Shown here: in pieces, positions 26,349 through 35,101 of the stretch
Layout: each line of letters opens with the position of its first letter
How positions within the stretch are numbered: the stretch's first letter is position 1
Assembly (NCBI GenBank): GCA_963801255.1
Contig: CAWDEC010000008.1
Coordinates: forward strand, 310,001 to 374,000
Reading direction: 5' to 3'
DNA length: 64,000 nt
DNA from: JAICXG01 sp963801255
Lineage (GTDB): Bacteria > Verrucomicrobiota > Verrucomicrobiia > Chthoniobacterales > UBA10450
Program-made: the position numbers and the translations under genes
Notes under the pieces: generated by a model
What the model was told of the DNA's origin: nothing
The model's input: the letters and a program-made list of their open reading frames with translations, nothing else
Databases searched by the model: none

Positions 26349-26852
26349 GTGAAACAGAAAAGCAAGCCAGCCATCACCAATGATATCCTTTTCGGGCTGA
26401 TCAACGCCCTCATTCCCGAGCAGCCCGACGGCCAATTCATTCGACCGAGCGCGGCGGCGGATGGGGCAGCCTGGTTTAATCCCCAACCTGATCCTCCCGT
26501 GTTATGGACGCAGCCCGATCCTCGACGAACGAAGGCGGTTTGCCGCTCGATCATCAGTGCGGCCTTCATGGCAATGAGCAGCGCAGCAAACGGAAAGGAT
26601 GGGTTGCGCAGCGCGCGTGGCATCTTAGGAGCGTTCGTCGACGATTTCTCCGACAACGCCTCGCGACGCCGGTTGTTACTCCCACCGCCTTGGCCTCGAT
26701 TCGACAAGAAGCCCAATGCGCTCGATGTGGTCGTCGCGGCAGCCCAATTGCACTCGGCGGCGCAGGCTTTCAAAGATCATCCATTAAGCCATGACCTTGC
26801 CGACGGCGCGGATCGCCTCCTGCGGGCCGCGCTCCACAGGCTTAAGCGCTGA
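26349..26852 (+). CDS. Protein with a WFNPQPDPP motif, function unknown
   Basis: 167 residues starting at GTG (26349), with GGGAG about 12 nt upstream. The N-terminus has ITNDILFGLINALIPEQPDGQF, then a WFNPQPDPPVLW segment (about 46-57). A helical, Ala/Arg-rich C-terminal half follows (CRSIISAAFMAMSSAAN, LDVVVAAAQLHSAAQAFKDH, LADGADRLLRAAL). The NPQP[DL]PP motif recurs in many short hypothetical bacterial proteins of unknown function; I know of no experimental role. No signal peptide or catalytic motif is seen. It sits directly between an S8 peptidase remnant and a Cys-rich protein gene (start 8-44 nt downstream), suggesting one transcript. Confidence 0.7.
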   Translation: MKQKSKPAITNDILFGLINALIPEQPDGQFIRPSAAADGAAWFNPQPDPPVLWTQPDPRRTKAVCRSIISAAFMAMSSAANGKDGLRSARGILGAFVDDFSDNASRRRLLLPPPWPRFDKKPNALDVVVAAAQLHSAAQAFKDHPLSHDLADGADRLLRAALHRLKR

Positions 26853-26896
26853 GAGGCGAGTTGAGTATCGGCAAAGGATCCGGTTACCGACAATTT

Positions 26897-27547
26897 ATGT
26901 CCGCCAAAAGGAAGAGACTAAGAGGGAGTGCCGACAAGGGCATCAAGGGTACCTGGTATTCGGGTAACTCCGAGTTGCCGCAACTTGGTCATCGCGTCAC
27001 AATGTGCGAGCCGCGGTCCAAACCGTGCAATAACCAGTGTCCATGGCTGGTGGCTAATCACGGAAAGTCAGTCAAGCTATATTACGATCACAAAGTACCG
27101 GGCATAGCGATGCCAGAGGGTGAATTTAGCTTCGCTCCGTGGAAGAGAGCGGGGATCTGGGACGATCATCTCAAGGACGGCGTGCACGGTTATGGTAGCC
27201 TTTGCCACGTTCGCCTGCCGGGAACACAGCAGCCAGCGGGAGATAGGTGGGATATTGTCGCCTGCCAGTGCACTGGCGCTCTCGTTATGCAGCAGCGCGA
27301 AGTGGTGCGCTATGCCTCTCGGGGCGAGAGCGCGCTGAGCGCACAGGGCGTAGCGCGCATCGCGAGCGAAATGCTCGGCCGCGAGATCGGCGAGCAAAGC
27401 CTTAGCACGCTTGATGTGCGGGAATTGCTCGCGCATGCGCATCCTTCCCTCCTCGACCCGAAGATCGGGAGTGATGCAGTCGCTCGACCCTTGTCCAAGC
27501 GGGAAATGCGTGAATGGAGTGAGCTGAGAAGCCGCAACATAGACTAA
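26897..27547 (+). CDS. Cys-rich hypothetical protein (DUF6283-like pattern)
   Basis: 216 residues from the ATG at 26897. A TTG at 26861 with GAGAGG just before it is an alternative that adds 12 residues. It has MCEPRSKPCNNQCPWLVANHG (Cys-x8-Cys-x3-Cys; about 35-55), then about 55 residues later a GSLCHVRLPG segment and DIVACQCTGALVMQQREVV. The C-terminal region is helical (ALSAQGVARIASEMLGREIG, LDVRELLAHAHPSLLDP). Two Cys clusters with an intervening His suggest a metal-binding site. The 'CxxCP..' plus 'CH...C.G' layout resembles DUF6283 but is not certain. No signal peptide. Probably co-transcribed with the NPQPDPP gene. Confidence 0.7.
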   Translation: MSAKRKRLRGSADKGIKGTWYSGNSELPQLGHRVTMCEPRSKPCNNQCPWLVANHGKSVKLYYDHKVPGIAMPEGEFSFAPWKRAGIWDDHLKDGVHGYGSLCHVRLPGTQQPAGDRWDIVACQCTGALVMQQREVVRYASRGESALSAQGVARIASEMLGREIGEQSLSTLDVRELLAHAHPSLLDPKIGSDAVARPLSKREMREWSELRSRNID

Positions 27548-27658
27548 GCCCGCGGTGAGCGCATGAGAAATGCGCGAATCAGTCGGCTGCGGTTATACGC
27601 CTGGGTCAAGCGCGGGATGACTCGACTCATCCTGGCTTACCTTGCTCGTTAGGCAACT

Positions 27659-28666
27659 CTATTCGGCGGACGTGAGGAGAAAGGCGTGTTCCTGGCCGTG
27701 CACGCTGCCATAGCCGACGATTTGGCCAGAGTCATTGATGGCGGTGGCTTCGGTAAGGACCCAGTCGGTGCCTGCCGGGATCATGTCGTTTAGGTCCAGG
27801 ATAGGTCCACCGTTAGTCGAAATGAAGGCGTGGTCGGAGTTATCGGCGATGGTGGCGTAGCCGACGACTGTGCCGCTATTGTTGATCGCCAGGCCTGACG
27901 AATAGAAGTGGCCAAGCGTGCCGAGGTCCGCCATCGTCCCGTTGGAAAGCCGGAAGGCGTGTGCCTCGAAATTGTTGTGAGTGTAAGCTTGTCCGGTAAT
28001 CTGGTTTAGGTCGTTAATGGCTGTCGCACTGCTCCAGGTGCCGCCCAGGGTGCCAAGAGCCGTCATTCTTCCGTTGCGATAAATGAAGCCGAGGAAGTTA
28101 CCCGCCTGATTGTAGGAATAACCCACCACCACCCCGCGGTTGTTGATGCCGGAAGCGGTGCTTGTATCTCCGCCAAGTGTTCCCAGATCAGTCATGTGGC
28201 CATTCGTGTAAAGGAAAGCGTGCTGATCGCTACTGGCGAGCGCGGACACGCCCACGACCTGGCCCGAGTCATTGATGGCGTATGCCGCGCCATAGGCACC
28301 CCCGAGAGTTGGAATACCGGTCATCTGCCCTCCCGTGTAGAGAAAGGCGCGATACGTTCCATCCCGAAGCGTGGAGTAACCGGCGATCTGTCCGGAGGTA
28401 TTAATGCCATGCGCCGAGGCGTACTCGCCGCCGAGCGTGCCGAGAGCAGTCATTACTCCGTCGCTATAGAGAAAGGCCGGATCGGTGACTCTACGCGATG
28501 AGGACGAGGATTGACCGCTTATCTGGCCGCTGGCGTTAATGCAATAAGCTTCGCTATAGCTTCCCCGGCTGTTGGAGCCGAGTGTGCCGAGGTCGGTAAC
28601 GGTGTAAGTCTGCGCCAGGGCGGACGAGGCGACAGAGATAATGAGGAGTGTCAATGTCGTTTTCAT
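27659..28666 (-). CDS. Secreted HAF-repeat protein
   Basis: 335 residues with a signal peptide (MKTTLTLLIISVASSALAQ). It then has seven to eight repeats of ~44 residues, each of the form TDLGTLGG-x-x-S-x-A-x-x-INxSGQ-[IV]-x-G-x-S...HAF-[LI]-Y-x-x-G-x-M. The HAF tripeptide (DPAFLY, YRAFLY, QHAFLY, EAHAFRL, DHAFIS, EHAFLL) defines the 'extracellular HAF' repeat family (TIGR02913). Function unknown, probably a beta-propeller. A 9-mer TCGTTAGGC lies just 5 bp past its stop. A perfect CGTAAC-N6-GTTACG repeat lies about 97 bp upstream of the start. Confidence 0.85.
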   Translation of the reverse strand: MKTTLTLLIISVASSALAQTYTVTDLGTLGSNSRGSYSEAYCINASGQISGQSSSSSRRVTDPAFLYSDGVMTALGTLGGEYASAHGINTSGQIAGYSTLRDGTYRAFLYTGGQMTGIPTLGGAYGAAYAINDSGQVVGVSALASSDQHAFLYTNGHMTDLGTLGGDTSTASGINNRGVVVGYSYNQAGNFLGFIYRNGRMTALGTLGGTWSSATAINDLNQITGQAYTHNNFEAHAFRLSNGTMADLGTLGHFYSSGLAINNSGTVVGYATIADNSDHAFISTNGGPILDLNDMIPAGTDWVLTEATAINDSGQIVGYGSVHGQEHAFLLTSAE

Positions 28667-28762
28667 ATGCTTTTTTTCCGATTGTTATGAATCCCCGAAC
28701 TGAGAGTTCAGCCTCAGCCTATCGTGATTCGAAACACAGTGAAGCTTGGGTTCTCAGCTTTC

Positions 28763-28780
28763 CGTAACAAAATAGTTACG
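28763..28780. promoter_or_regulatory. CGTAAC-N6-GTTACG inverted repeat, possible operator
   Basis: Perfect 6-bp half sites (28763-28768 and 28775-28780) around AAAATA, lying between the HAF gene start (28666) and the end of the 927-residue gene. It has the same half-site and spacing as 2242-2257. Confidence 0.4.
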
Positions 28781-28809
28781 TGAGGCTCTCTGTCCGTCGG
28801 TTGGGAGCG

Positions 28810-31593
28810 TTATGTGCCGCGATTGTCTGGTGCAGTAATCTTAGCCGTGGACTGCATCGGGAAGGACATATTTGGAGTCGTCTCGACAAGCGTATAGAGA
28901 CTGACGGTTAAACCGTCATCCGCGAGGTGGGCCCACACTCCACCGGCAACACGGGTCCGCGCAGCCCACGGTGGATGGTTGTAGTTTGCCAGGACCCGAG
29001 GCCGTTTCGCCGCCTCCACGAGAGAAGCGCCGTGTTCATGCAGCGCGCAAACGGTTGTTGTCGAATCGAGAACCCTTCCTGGTACGATTGCTTTGACCCC
29101 TGGAAGCTCCAGCGAGCCTGCAATCGCTGGCCGTTCCGCGCTAGTCAGGTCAATCATAGTCAGGCCTGATCTCGTGCTAATTGCAAGAACATGGCCCGCT
29201 CTCGCCATATGCCCAGTATGATCGACTTCCAAATCGTGCAAGGGCTTTAGATCCCGGTTGTACACCGAAAGTCCACGAGGTGTAAGAAGTAGGAGGAGCT
29301 TACCGTAGCGCTCAGCGGACACTACGGGGTGTTCAATCCAAGTCCCTTCGGACGATAACCAGGCACCTTCACGGCCCCAGTAAAGAATCCCGCGCCCCCA
29401 TGCGAGCGCGCCTCGGACCCAGGTGTTGGCGATGCGCGACAGAAGGCGCGGCCGATCAGGCGCAGAAGCATCGTGAAACTCGATGCCGCGCGTTGTCGCG
29501 GCGGTAAGAACGACAAGTCCACCGACAAGCTCCAGTTGCATCGATCGACACGAACCAGCGAGCCTGATGATTCCCCGTGCGGCGAGGTGCTGTTGTCGTT
29601 GCGTCAGGGCTGCTTCTTGGAGGTTGATGGCATCAGCGCGACTCTCAGCGACGCCCTGCGCGCGCCGAACAATCCGAACGGGATGCGTTCTCGTGGCAGC
29701 CAGGTGGGCGGCGAGGCGCGCGTTTCCATCGAGTCCCACGGGAGCGGAGCCGAGGACACGACCTTCTTTATCCACCAGTTCGAAGGTTGAACCCGGTGTA
29801 GAATGAGTGATCGCTCCGTTCCACAAGACGATACCATCGCGTTCGGGATCGACCGTCCAATGGAGGTCGAAGCTGGCGGTAGGACCGAAAAGTCCCTGCT
29901 GTGCCTGGGTACAATTCGCTTGTGAAGAGGCCAGTCGTAGTTGTAGTGCCGTGAGGTCCGCACCCTCGGGTTGCGGCTTTAACACTCCGAGATGAACCAC
30001 CGCGGAGCCCGCGGTCGTTTGCACCAGTAAATGCAAAGGATAGGGAGCGCTCCAGTAAGGGTCACTCGGGGAAACAGAGTCGAGCTGGAAGATAAAGGAA
30101 GCGGTGCGAGGAAGGAGACGGGAGTTAGCCGGATCGATCACCATGCGAGGCCCGAAGAATCCCAGCTCATCGTCGATCACTTCGATATGGCACGATCTGG
30201 TTTGGAGTGGCGGAAGAGACGCGATGACGACACTTGCCTCGGCACCAATGAAAAAGTGATCGCATGTGCCCAGGACGCCCCAGGCCAAGGGCGAGCGTTC
30301 CAGCGATAACTCAGGCTTGATTACTTCGGCCAGACTTATGGTTCCCGCGAGGACCAAAGCTTTCGGGATCGGGCGATAGGAGGTGAGGGTAAAAGTAGCC
30401 AGGGCGGAAGAAGCGCCAAAATCGAGTGGTGGAAGCTCGACCGGGTACTCGCATTCAATCACATGCTCTGTCGTGCGGGTGCAAAGGGAAGGAGTTGGAA
30501 GGTCGGGTGAGATCGCGCCGGCGATAATATCGAGCAACCCACCGGCGAGCAGGCCGGCAAGGGGTCCCAGACACCAGAAAGCATCCCAGTAGTTTGGAGA
30601 CCAATCGAGGCGCATGAAGGTCTTCACCACATTCGGCTTGCTCACTTCCAGACCAAGGACGGCCGACGCGCTAAAACCAACGTCGCATACCTTATGCGAG
30701 GTCCCTTCAATCGTTAGGCTAATCGCACCGAGTAAGAGTTTCGTCGTTCCGGGGTCAAACCCTCCCGGCTCCAACTCCGGATCCCTGATGTAGATGAAGG
30801 TTGGTGCCGGCGACCACGAAGCTGCCGGCGCCTGGTCGAGCGAAACATTATCCTGACTGGCAAATCCGTCTGCCGTTTGCCCAGTTGCCGCGGCAACCAT
30901 GAGATCAGCATCTATGAGCAAAGCCCAGTCCTCCTTGCCGACGAACATCCTCTGAATGGCTGAGTCGCGAAACTTCGGCCAGCCCGCTGTTCCTGCGGAG
31001 GGATCGCCTATCAGCATCCTTAGGACGACGACGGTCAAACCGCCAGTCGCGCTGACGTGCATCTTTGTAATCGTCGCGCTGCCTCCCATAAAACGCAGCA
31101 AAGGACCCAGGTCGAGTGTACCGCAGAGATCGACTCCTCCGAGCATATCGAGAAGCAGAGCGTCATAGGCGGCAAACTCCTGGGGCAGGTCCGTTCCGCG
31201 GAAGACCGCGCACACATTCGAACTTTGTGCCGTGAGACTAAAGTAAGCGTCGAATGAGATAGGAAAGCGTGTGTTGCTCTCGTAATCCAGGAAATGCACC
31301 TTGAGCGCAACCACCAACTCAAGCTGCGGTGGCCCATTCGGCTGTGGCGCCCATTGAAGCATGACACCTTCCGGGAAAGAAAGGTGATCCAGAACCAATG
31401 CCGGTTTTCCAGTCAGCGGACTGACAAGCTTTTGCGGGATGCATATCGGTTCGATGCGCAGGCGGTTAGCGATTAGCCTGCAAAACTTTGTCGCGTCGAC
31501 CTGAAACTCGAGAAAGAACGGGCCTGCCAGTGGGTCAGGAGCCTGCGTGTGGGAGGGGGGAGGCGGGTGCGGATGAACGTATGGGCTTTGCAT
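28810..31593 (-). CDS. 927-residue protein of unknown function with C-terminal LVIVD-like propeller
   Basis: Starts MQSPYVHPHPPPPSH and has no signal peptide. Residues about 25-300 are a beta-rich region (FFLEFQVDATKFCRLIANRLRIEP; LELVVALKVHFLDYES; FPISFDAYFSLTAQ). Residues about 300-540 hold further strands with a hydrophobic Gly-rich stretch (CLGPLAGLLAGGLLDIIAGAI, about 345-365). Residues about 560-690 contain QANCTQAQQGLFGPTASFDLHW and LVDKEGRVLGSAPV. From about 690 a repeat region (GIEFHDASAPDRPRLLSRI, GLSVYNRDLKPLHDLEV, GLTMIDLTSAERPAIAGSLEL) resembles LVIVD-type propeller blades. The rest matches no family I know. It is monocistronic, with clean codon use throughout, so it is a real gene. 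Confidence 0.75.
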   Translation of the reverse strand: MQSPYVHPHPPPPSHTQAPDPLAGPFFLEFQVDATKFCRLIANRLRIEPICIPQKLVSPLTGKPALVLDHLSFPEGVMLQWAPQPNGPPQLELVVALKVHFLDYESNTRFPISFDAYFSLTAQSSNVCAVFRGTDLPQEFAAYDALLLDMLGGVDLCGTLDLGPLLRFMGGSATITKMHVSATGGLTVVVLRMLIGDPSAGTAGWPKFRDSAIQRMFVGKEDWALLIDADLMVAAATGQTADGFASQDNVSLDQAPAASWSPAPTFIYIRDPELEPGGFDPGTTKLLLGAISLTIEGTSHKVCDVGFSASAVLGLEVSKPNVVKTFMRLDWSPNYWDAFWCLGPLAGLLAGGLLDIIAGAISPDLPTPSLCTRTTEHVIECEYPVELPPLDFGASSALATFTLTSYRPIPKALVLAGTISLAEVIKPELSLERSPLAWGVLGTCDHFFIGAEASVVIASLPPLQTRSCHIEVIDDELGFFGPRMVIDPANSRLLPRTASFIFQLDSVSPSDPYWSAPYPLHLLVQTTAGSAVVHLGVLKPQPEGADLTALQLRLASSQANCTQAQQGLFGPTASFDLHWTVDPERDGIVLWNGAITHSTPGSTFELVDKEGRVLGSAPVGLDGNARLAAHLAATRTHPVRIVRRAQGVAESRADAINLQEAALTQRQQHLAARGIIRLAGSCRSMQLELVGGLVVLTAATTRGIEFHDASAPDRPRLLSRIANTWVRGALAWGRGILYWGREGAWLSSEGTWIEHPVVSAERYGKLLLLLTPRGLSVYNRDLKPLHDLEVDHTGHMARAGHVLAISTRSGLTMIDLTSAERPAIAGSLELPGVKAIVPGRVLDSTTTVCALHEHGASLVEAAKRPRVLANYNHPPWAARTRVAGGVWAHLADDGLTVSLYTLVETTPNMSFPMQSTAKITAPDNRGT

Positions 31594-32002
31594 AACACGA
31601 ACCCCAGCTCGAACACCAAATAGCTATACGGAAGTCGAACAGCTCCTGGCAATTTCAAGGAGCCGCCTCGGACGTCAAATGAATTTTATCAGCGCAATGC
31701 TCTGTGCGGCTGACAAATTAATGCCAGGAGGCGGATGCGCTAGAACGCAGGATTCGCGCGAAGCATCCGGGCTTCTTGCAATGTCGGAGTGTGCACGAGC
31801 TTGCGGCACTCCGGCGCGTCGTCTGCGGCCGAAGTTAGGGCAGGGTAACGCTGAGTACCATGGCGGAGTCAGAATGATGTCTTCCGCTTGTTGAATGCGT
31901 CTGGGTCTTTCCGCTGGGGAGCCCGAAAGCAATTCGCCCAGGAGGCGTCCGAAAGACGCGCTCCTGGGCGATGATAGCTAACTACTGTTAGACTCTGACT
32001 GC
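31594..32002. other. Intergenic region between the 927-residue gene and the S53 peptidase
   Basis: 409 bp; short frames on both strands show no gene-like features. It holds the hairpin at 31935-31970 and presumably the promoter of the 927-residue gene. Nothing else was recognised. Confidence 0.45.
31935..31970 (-). terminator. Long hairpin downstream of the S53 peptidase gene
   Basis: CGCCCAGGAG pairs with CTCCTGGGCG, enclosing GCGTC/GACGC around a CGAAA loop with one unpaired G. Together this is about a 15-bp stem, 33 bp past the peptidase stop on the minus strand. No T-run follows directly. Confidence 0.55.
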
Positions 32003-33661
32003 TTAGCGAGTCAGGTTGTTGATTAAGGTAGGGCCATTGGCGCTGCCCCAACCGGTCACCAGGTCAAAGCCAGCAACGCAAGTGAAGCCACTGTTGCTGC
32101 CAGTCGTGATGTCATGGAAGCTAAGCCCGGAGTTGGCGCGTTCAGCGATTGAGTAGAGCGCCGGGTTCACTAATCCCAGGGTCGCATGACCCATCGAGAC
32201 TCCCTGCTGGTTGGCGAGGGAAAGATAGCCTGCCCACTCCGGAGCGGCAAAGCTTGTGCCACCCCAGCCGCCGTCGCAGGTGCCGTCATGGCAGATGTAG
32301 TTTTGGAAGTCGCCTTCCATCGCCACGTCCGGTCCGTTACGCATCGTTCTCGAAGCGTGGTTCGCTGCAGTGACCACTCTCTTGTTACGTTGGTAGGATG
32401 GGATGGTGACTGGATCAATCGAGATACCACCGCCGCTGTCAAACCAGCCAGTCTCCGACGCCCACGAGCCACCGGCGCCGTTGGTCACAAGATGAGTGCC
32501 TCCGACGGAAAGGATGTTGCCGTCTTCCTGTGGCCAGTTGAATTCTCCCGCGCCCCAGCTGGCGCTGTCGCCAGAAGCAGCCGCGAAGGTTTGTCCCTGC
32601 GCAGCCATCTGCAAGAAGAGCGGATCGTCCACCTGAGGATCGGCTGGCTTCCACGACCAGGAGCAGCTAATAACCTTACAGGAGTTATCGGTCGCCATGC
32701 GACTGAGCATGGACTGATCGCTGCCTCCAACATAGACAATGACCTGGCTCAAACCGGGCGCCATCGAGATGGCAAACTCGATGTCGAGAGACTGCTCGGC
32801 GTCACTGCAGGTCGTGCAGAGTGCAGGCGTGCCGTCGGTCGAAAGCAAAGTAACCGTCGTGGTCAGCGGCGGTCCAAACATATTGAAGTAATTGATGTAG
32901 TCCGCTGGGTTGGTGCCAACGAACTCCAACAGTCCAAGCTTTTGACCCGAACCTGTGAGTGTCCCTGTCGTTCCATAGTAGGCAGCCCTCAAGTCACTGC
33001 CAAGGAAGAAGCCGCCCGGGCCCGATCCGGTGTTAGCCTCAATTGCGTTGGGCTGCTGGCTCAGACTGGCAGGACGCGGAATCGCGTAGTTGTCCAGGCC
33101 GTTGATGTTCCAAAGCTTCGTGGAAAGGTCCACGGTCGGCTCACGGTCGGGTCCGTAGAAGGTCCGATTCTCCGTGGGATGCTTATAGACATTCATGGTC
33201 ACATGGAATGCTCTTTCGATGCTTGCCACATTACCGTCGACCTCAACGATCAAGCGGTTAGGCGACGTACCGGTCACGACGAAGCCGTTGTTTTGAGCGA
33301 ATCGAACAACAGCATCATAGTCAGCCTGACTCGGCCCAAACATATCAGTGTACTGATTGCCAGTCAGGTAATGCTGATAGTTAGGGCTGGCAGGATTATA
33401 GAGGTTATCGATAAATGCGTCAGCCCCAGCCCGGTCGCGCAATGGCAGACCGATTACCAGATGCAGTTTCTGAGCCGAATTGAGATGCTGCACAAAGGCA
33501 GCTCGTTTTTGAGTGATGGCGTCCCGCACATGACGCGTGGAGAGCGCCTGTGACTGCGCTGACGCGCTTGTGACTCCAATGGAAATCAGAAGCGCCGTTG
33601 AAGCGGCCACAGCCGCTGCAGACTTACTTTTGACATATGTTGTCAGGTTTGATTTTATCAT
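32003..33661 (-). CDS. Secreted S53 family peptidase (sedolisin/kumamolisin-like) with activation domain
   Basis: 552 residues. It has an N-terminal signal peptide (about 10-36). A pro-kumamolisin activation domain follows (about 55-200: LVIGLPLRDRAGADAFIDNLYNPASPNYQHYLTGNQYTDMFGPSQADYDAVVRFAQNNGF). The catalytic domain (about 215-552) shows DAEQSLDIEFA with the catalytic Glu and Asp, the oxyanion-hole region AAASGDSASWG, and GGWGGTSFAAP with the nucleophile Ser. The Ca-site region near the C-terminus is GFDLVTGWGSANGP. These acid-active endopeptidases are exported and self-process. The length is normal. Monocistronic, with a hairpin downstream. Confidence 0.9.
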   Translation of the reverse strand: MIKSNLTTYVKSKSAAAVAASTALLISIGVTSASAQSQALSTRHVRDAITQKRAAFVQHLNSAQKLHLVIGLPLRDRAGADAFIDNLYNPASPNYQHYLTGNQYTDMFGPSQADYDAVVRFAQNNGFVVTGTSPNRLIVEVDGNVASIERAFHVTMNVYKHPTENRTFYGPDREPTVDLSTKLWNINGLDNYAIPRPASLSQQPNAIEANTGSGPGGFFLGSDLRAAYYGTTGTLTGSGQKLGLLEFVGTNPADYINYFNMFGPPLTTTVTLLSTDGTPALCTTCSDAEQSLDIEFAISMAPGLSQVIVYVGGSDQSMLSRMATDNSCKVISCSWSWKPADPQVDDPLFLQMAAQGQTFAAASGDSASWGAGEFNWPQEDGNILSVGGTHLVTNGAGGSWASETGWFDSGGGISIDPVTIPSYQRNKRVVTAANHASRTMRNGPDVAMEGDFQNYICHDGTCDGGWGGTSFAAPEWAGYLSLANQQGVSMGHATLGLVNPALYSIAERANSGLSFHDITTGSNSGFTCVAGFDLVTGWGSANGPTLINNLTR

Positions 33662-34088
33662 TTTGTTTCAAGTTTCGATCCTCGGGATTTTCCCGTAAGA
33701 GCGAATTATTGAAGCGAACACGAACAACGCTGTCGAGCCAATTCTTACATTACGGTCATTTAATTTGGCGAGCGGTGCTTCCCGAGCCGCGATTCCCGGG
33801 GCACTTGCGTCGGGCTTCATCCGGCTGTAACAAAATCGTAATGTTGACGCGTGGTAATCGATAATTTCATTCCGGTTTGCCTGGGCCGGCCGCCCGGCGA
33901 TGAGCCCACGGGTCCGAGGTCGAATCCATCGTTCTGGCCGTCTTGAGCGGATAGAATTTCCGATAAGCGTCCGCAATTGCTCCCGAAGCTTTTTGACGGG
34001 GTCGGTTGGCCCAATACCAGAACCGGGATGACAAGCCGCGAGATTGATATAGCTTTGTTTTCACGCTAACCCATGAAGAGGATTAATC
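33662..34088. other. Intergenic region between divergent peptidase and desaturase genes
   Basis: 427 bp with no gene-like frame. GTAAC-like half sites occur at 33827-33842 (GTAAC-AAAATC-GTAAT), a degraded relative of the repeats at 2242 and 28764. It presumably carries both promoters. Confidence 0.4.
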
Positions 34089-35051
34089 ATGAAAGACGTC
34101 GCGGCTGAGCGTCTCCACACTTCGTCAAGGCTGTTCGCTTACACGCGCTGGGATACGATTCCGGTGATGGCGGAAATACTGCATTGTGCCTATTTCTTTG
34201 CCATGTTCTACCTTTTCCCCCGCGTGCCTTTCTGGGTCATGGTGCCTCTCGGTCTTATCTATTCGATCAGCATCTCCTGGAACATCAACGGCATCTCGCA
34301 CAACTTCATTCACAACCCCTATTTCCGCTCATCGCTCCTTAACCGGCTGTTTAGCATCATGGAGTCGGTTACGGTCGGCTTCAGCCAGGTTTTTTATGAG
34401 TGCATTCACATGCAACATCACAAAGGAAACGCAGACCGGCCGGACGAGGGCGGAGAGACGGTTGACTGGATTTCTATTTATAAACACGGACACGACGGCG
34501 AGGCGGAGCACCCGCTAAAATACACCTTCCTGAGTTTCTTCCGGGAAGATCCCAAGACTGTCTTTCGCGCTTTGAAGCGGAAGAGCCCTCGCGAAGCTTT
34601 CTGGGGAGTGACCGAACTGGTTTTGTTTGTCGGAACGTTTGTTACTCTGGGCGTGCTGAACTGGCATTACATTCTGTTTCTGCTCGGATTCTGGTATTTT
34701 GGTCATTGCCTGTCTTATCTTAATGGTTACTACCGTCACTATGGAGGTAACCCGGATGAGCCGATCGCCTGGGGAGTCAGCAGCTATGACAAGCTCTATA
34801 ACTGGATTTGGTTCTATAACGGCTACCATGCGGAGCACCATTTTCGGCCCAAGGTGCATTGGACGCGCATGCAGGCTTTTCGCGACCAGATCGTCGATCA
34901 ACAACGCGCTGCCGGTGTGAGGGTGATCAAACCTCCGCACGCCCTTGGCTTCCTCGATCCCGACTTACCCAGGCTAGGCGGGGACAAGCGGGGCGAGAAG
35001 GTCGGCGACGGTCATAGTTCGCAGCAACCCAGCCTTACCGGGATCTCCTAA
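34089..35051 (+). CDS. Membrane fatty-acid desaturase/hydroxylase
   Basis: 320 residues with about four membrane helices. The three histidine boxes of the integral-membrane di-iron desaturase family are present: HNFIHN (about 71-76), HMQHH (about 107-111) and HAEHH (about 251-255). The last is followed by FRPKVHWTRM. GGNPDEPIAWGVSSYDKLYN precedes the third box. These enzymes introduce a double bond, hydroxyl or keto group into acyl or carotenoid chains, and the exact substrate cannot be deduced. The start has a good SD (AGAGGA about 7 nt upstream of the ATG at 34089). The last ~45 residues are hydrophilic and variable. Confidence 0.85.
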   Translation: MKDVAAERLHTSSRLFAYTRWDTIPVMAEILHCAYFFAMFYLFPRVPFWVMVPLGLIYSISISWNINGISHNFIHNPYFRSSLLNRLFSIMESVTVGFSQVFYECIHMQHHKGNADRPDEGGETVDWISIYKHGHDGEAEHPLKYTFLSFFREDPKTVFRALKRKSPREAFWGVTELVLFVGTFVTLGVLNWHYILFLLGFWYFGHCLSYLNGYYRHYGGNPDEPIAWGVSSYDKLYNWIWFYNGYHAEHHFRPKVHWTRMQAFRDQIVDQQRAAGVRVIKPPHALGFLDPDLPRLGGDKRGEKVGDGHSSQQPSLTGIS

Positions 35052-35101
35052 CCGGGAAAAGACGCAGCCAGGCCGAAGAAGAAGTCGAGACTCCGCGAGG
35101 T

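Noticed and set aside
32186..33553. Long plus-strand frame (455 codons) antisense to the S53 peptidase
   Set aside because: Arg/His/Val-rich composition without domains; it mirrors the high-GC codon structure of the true gene on the other strand.
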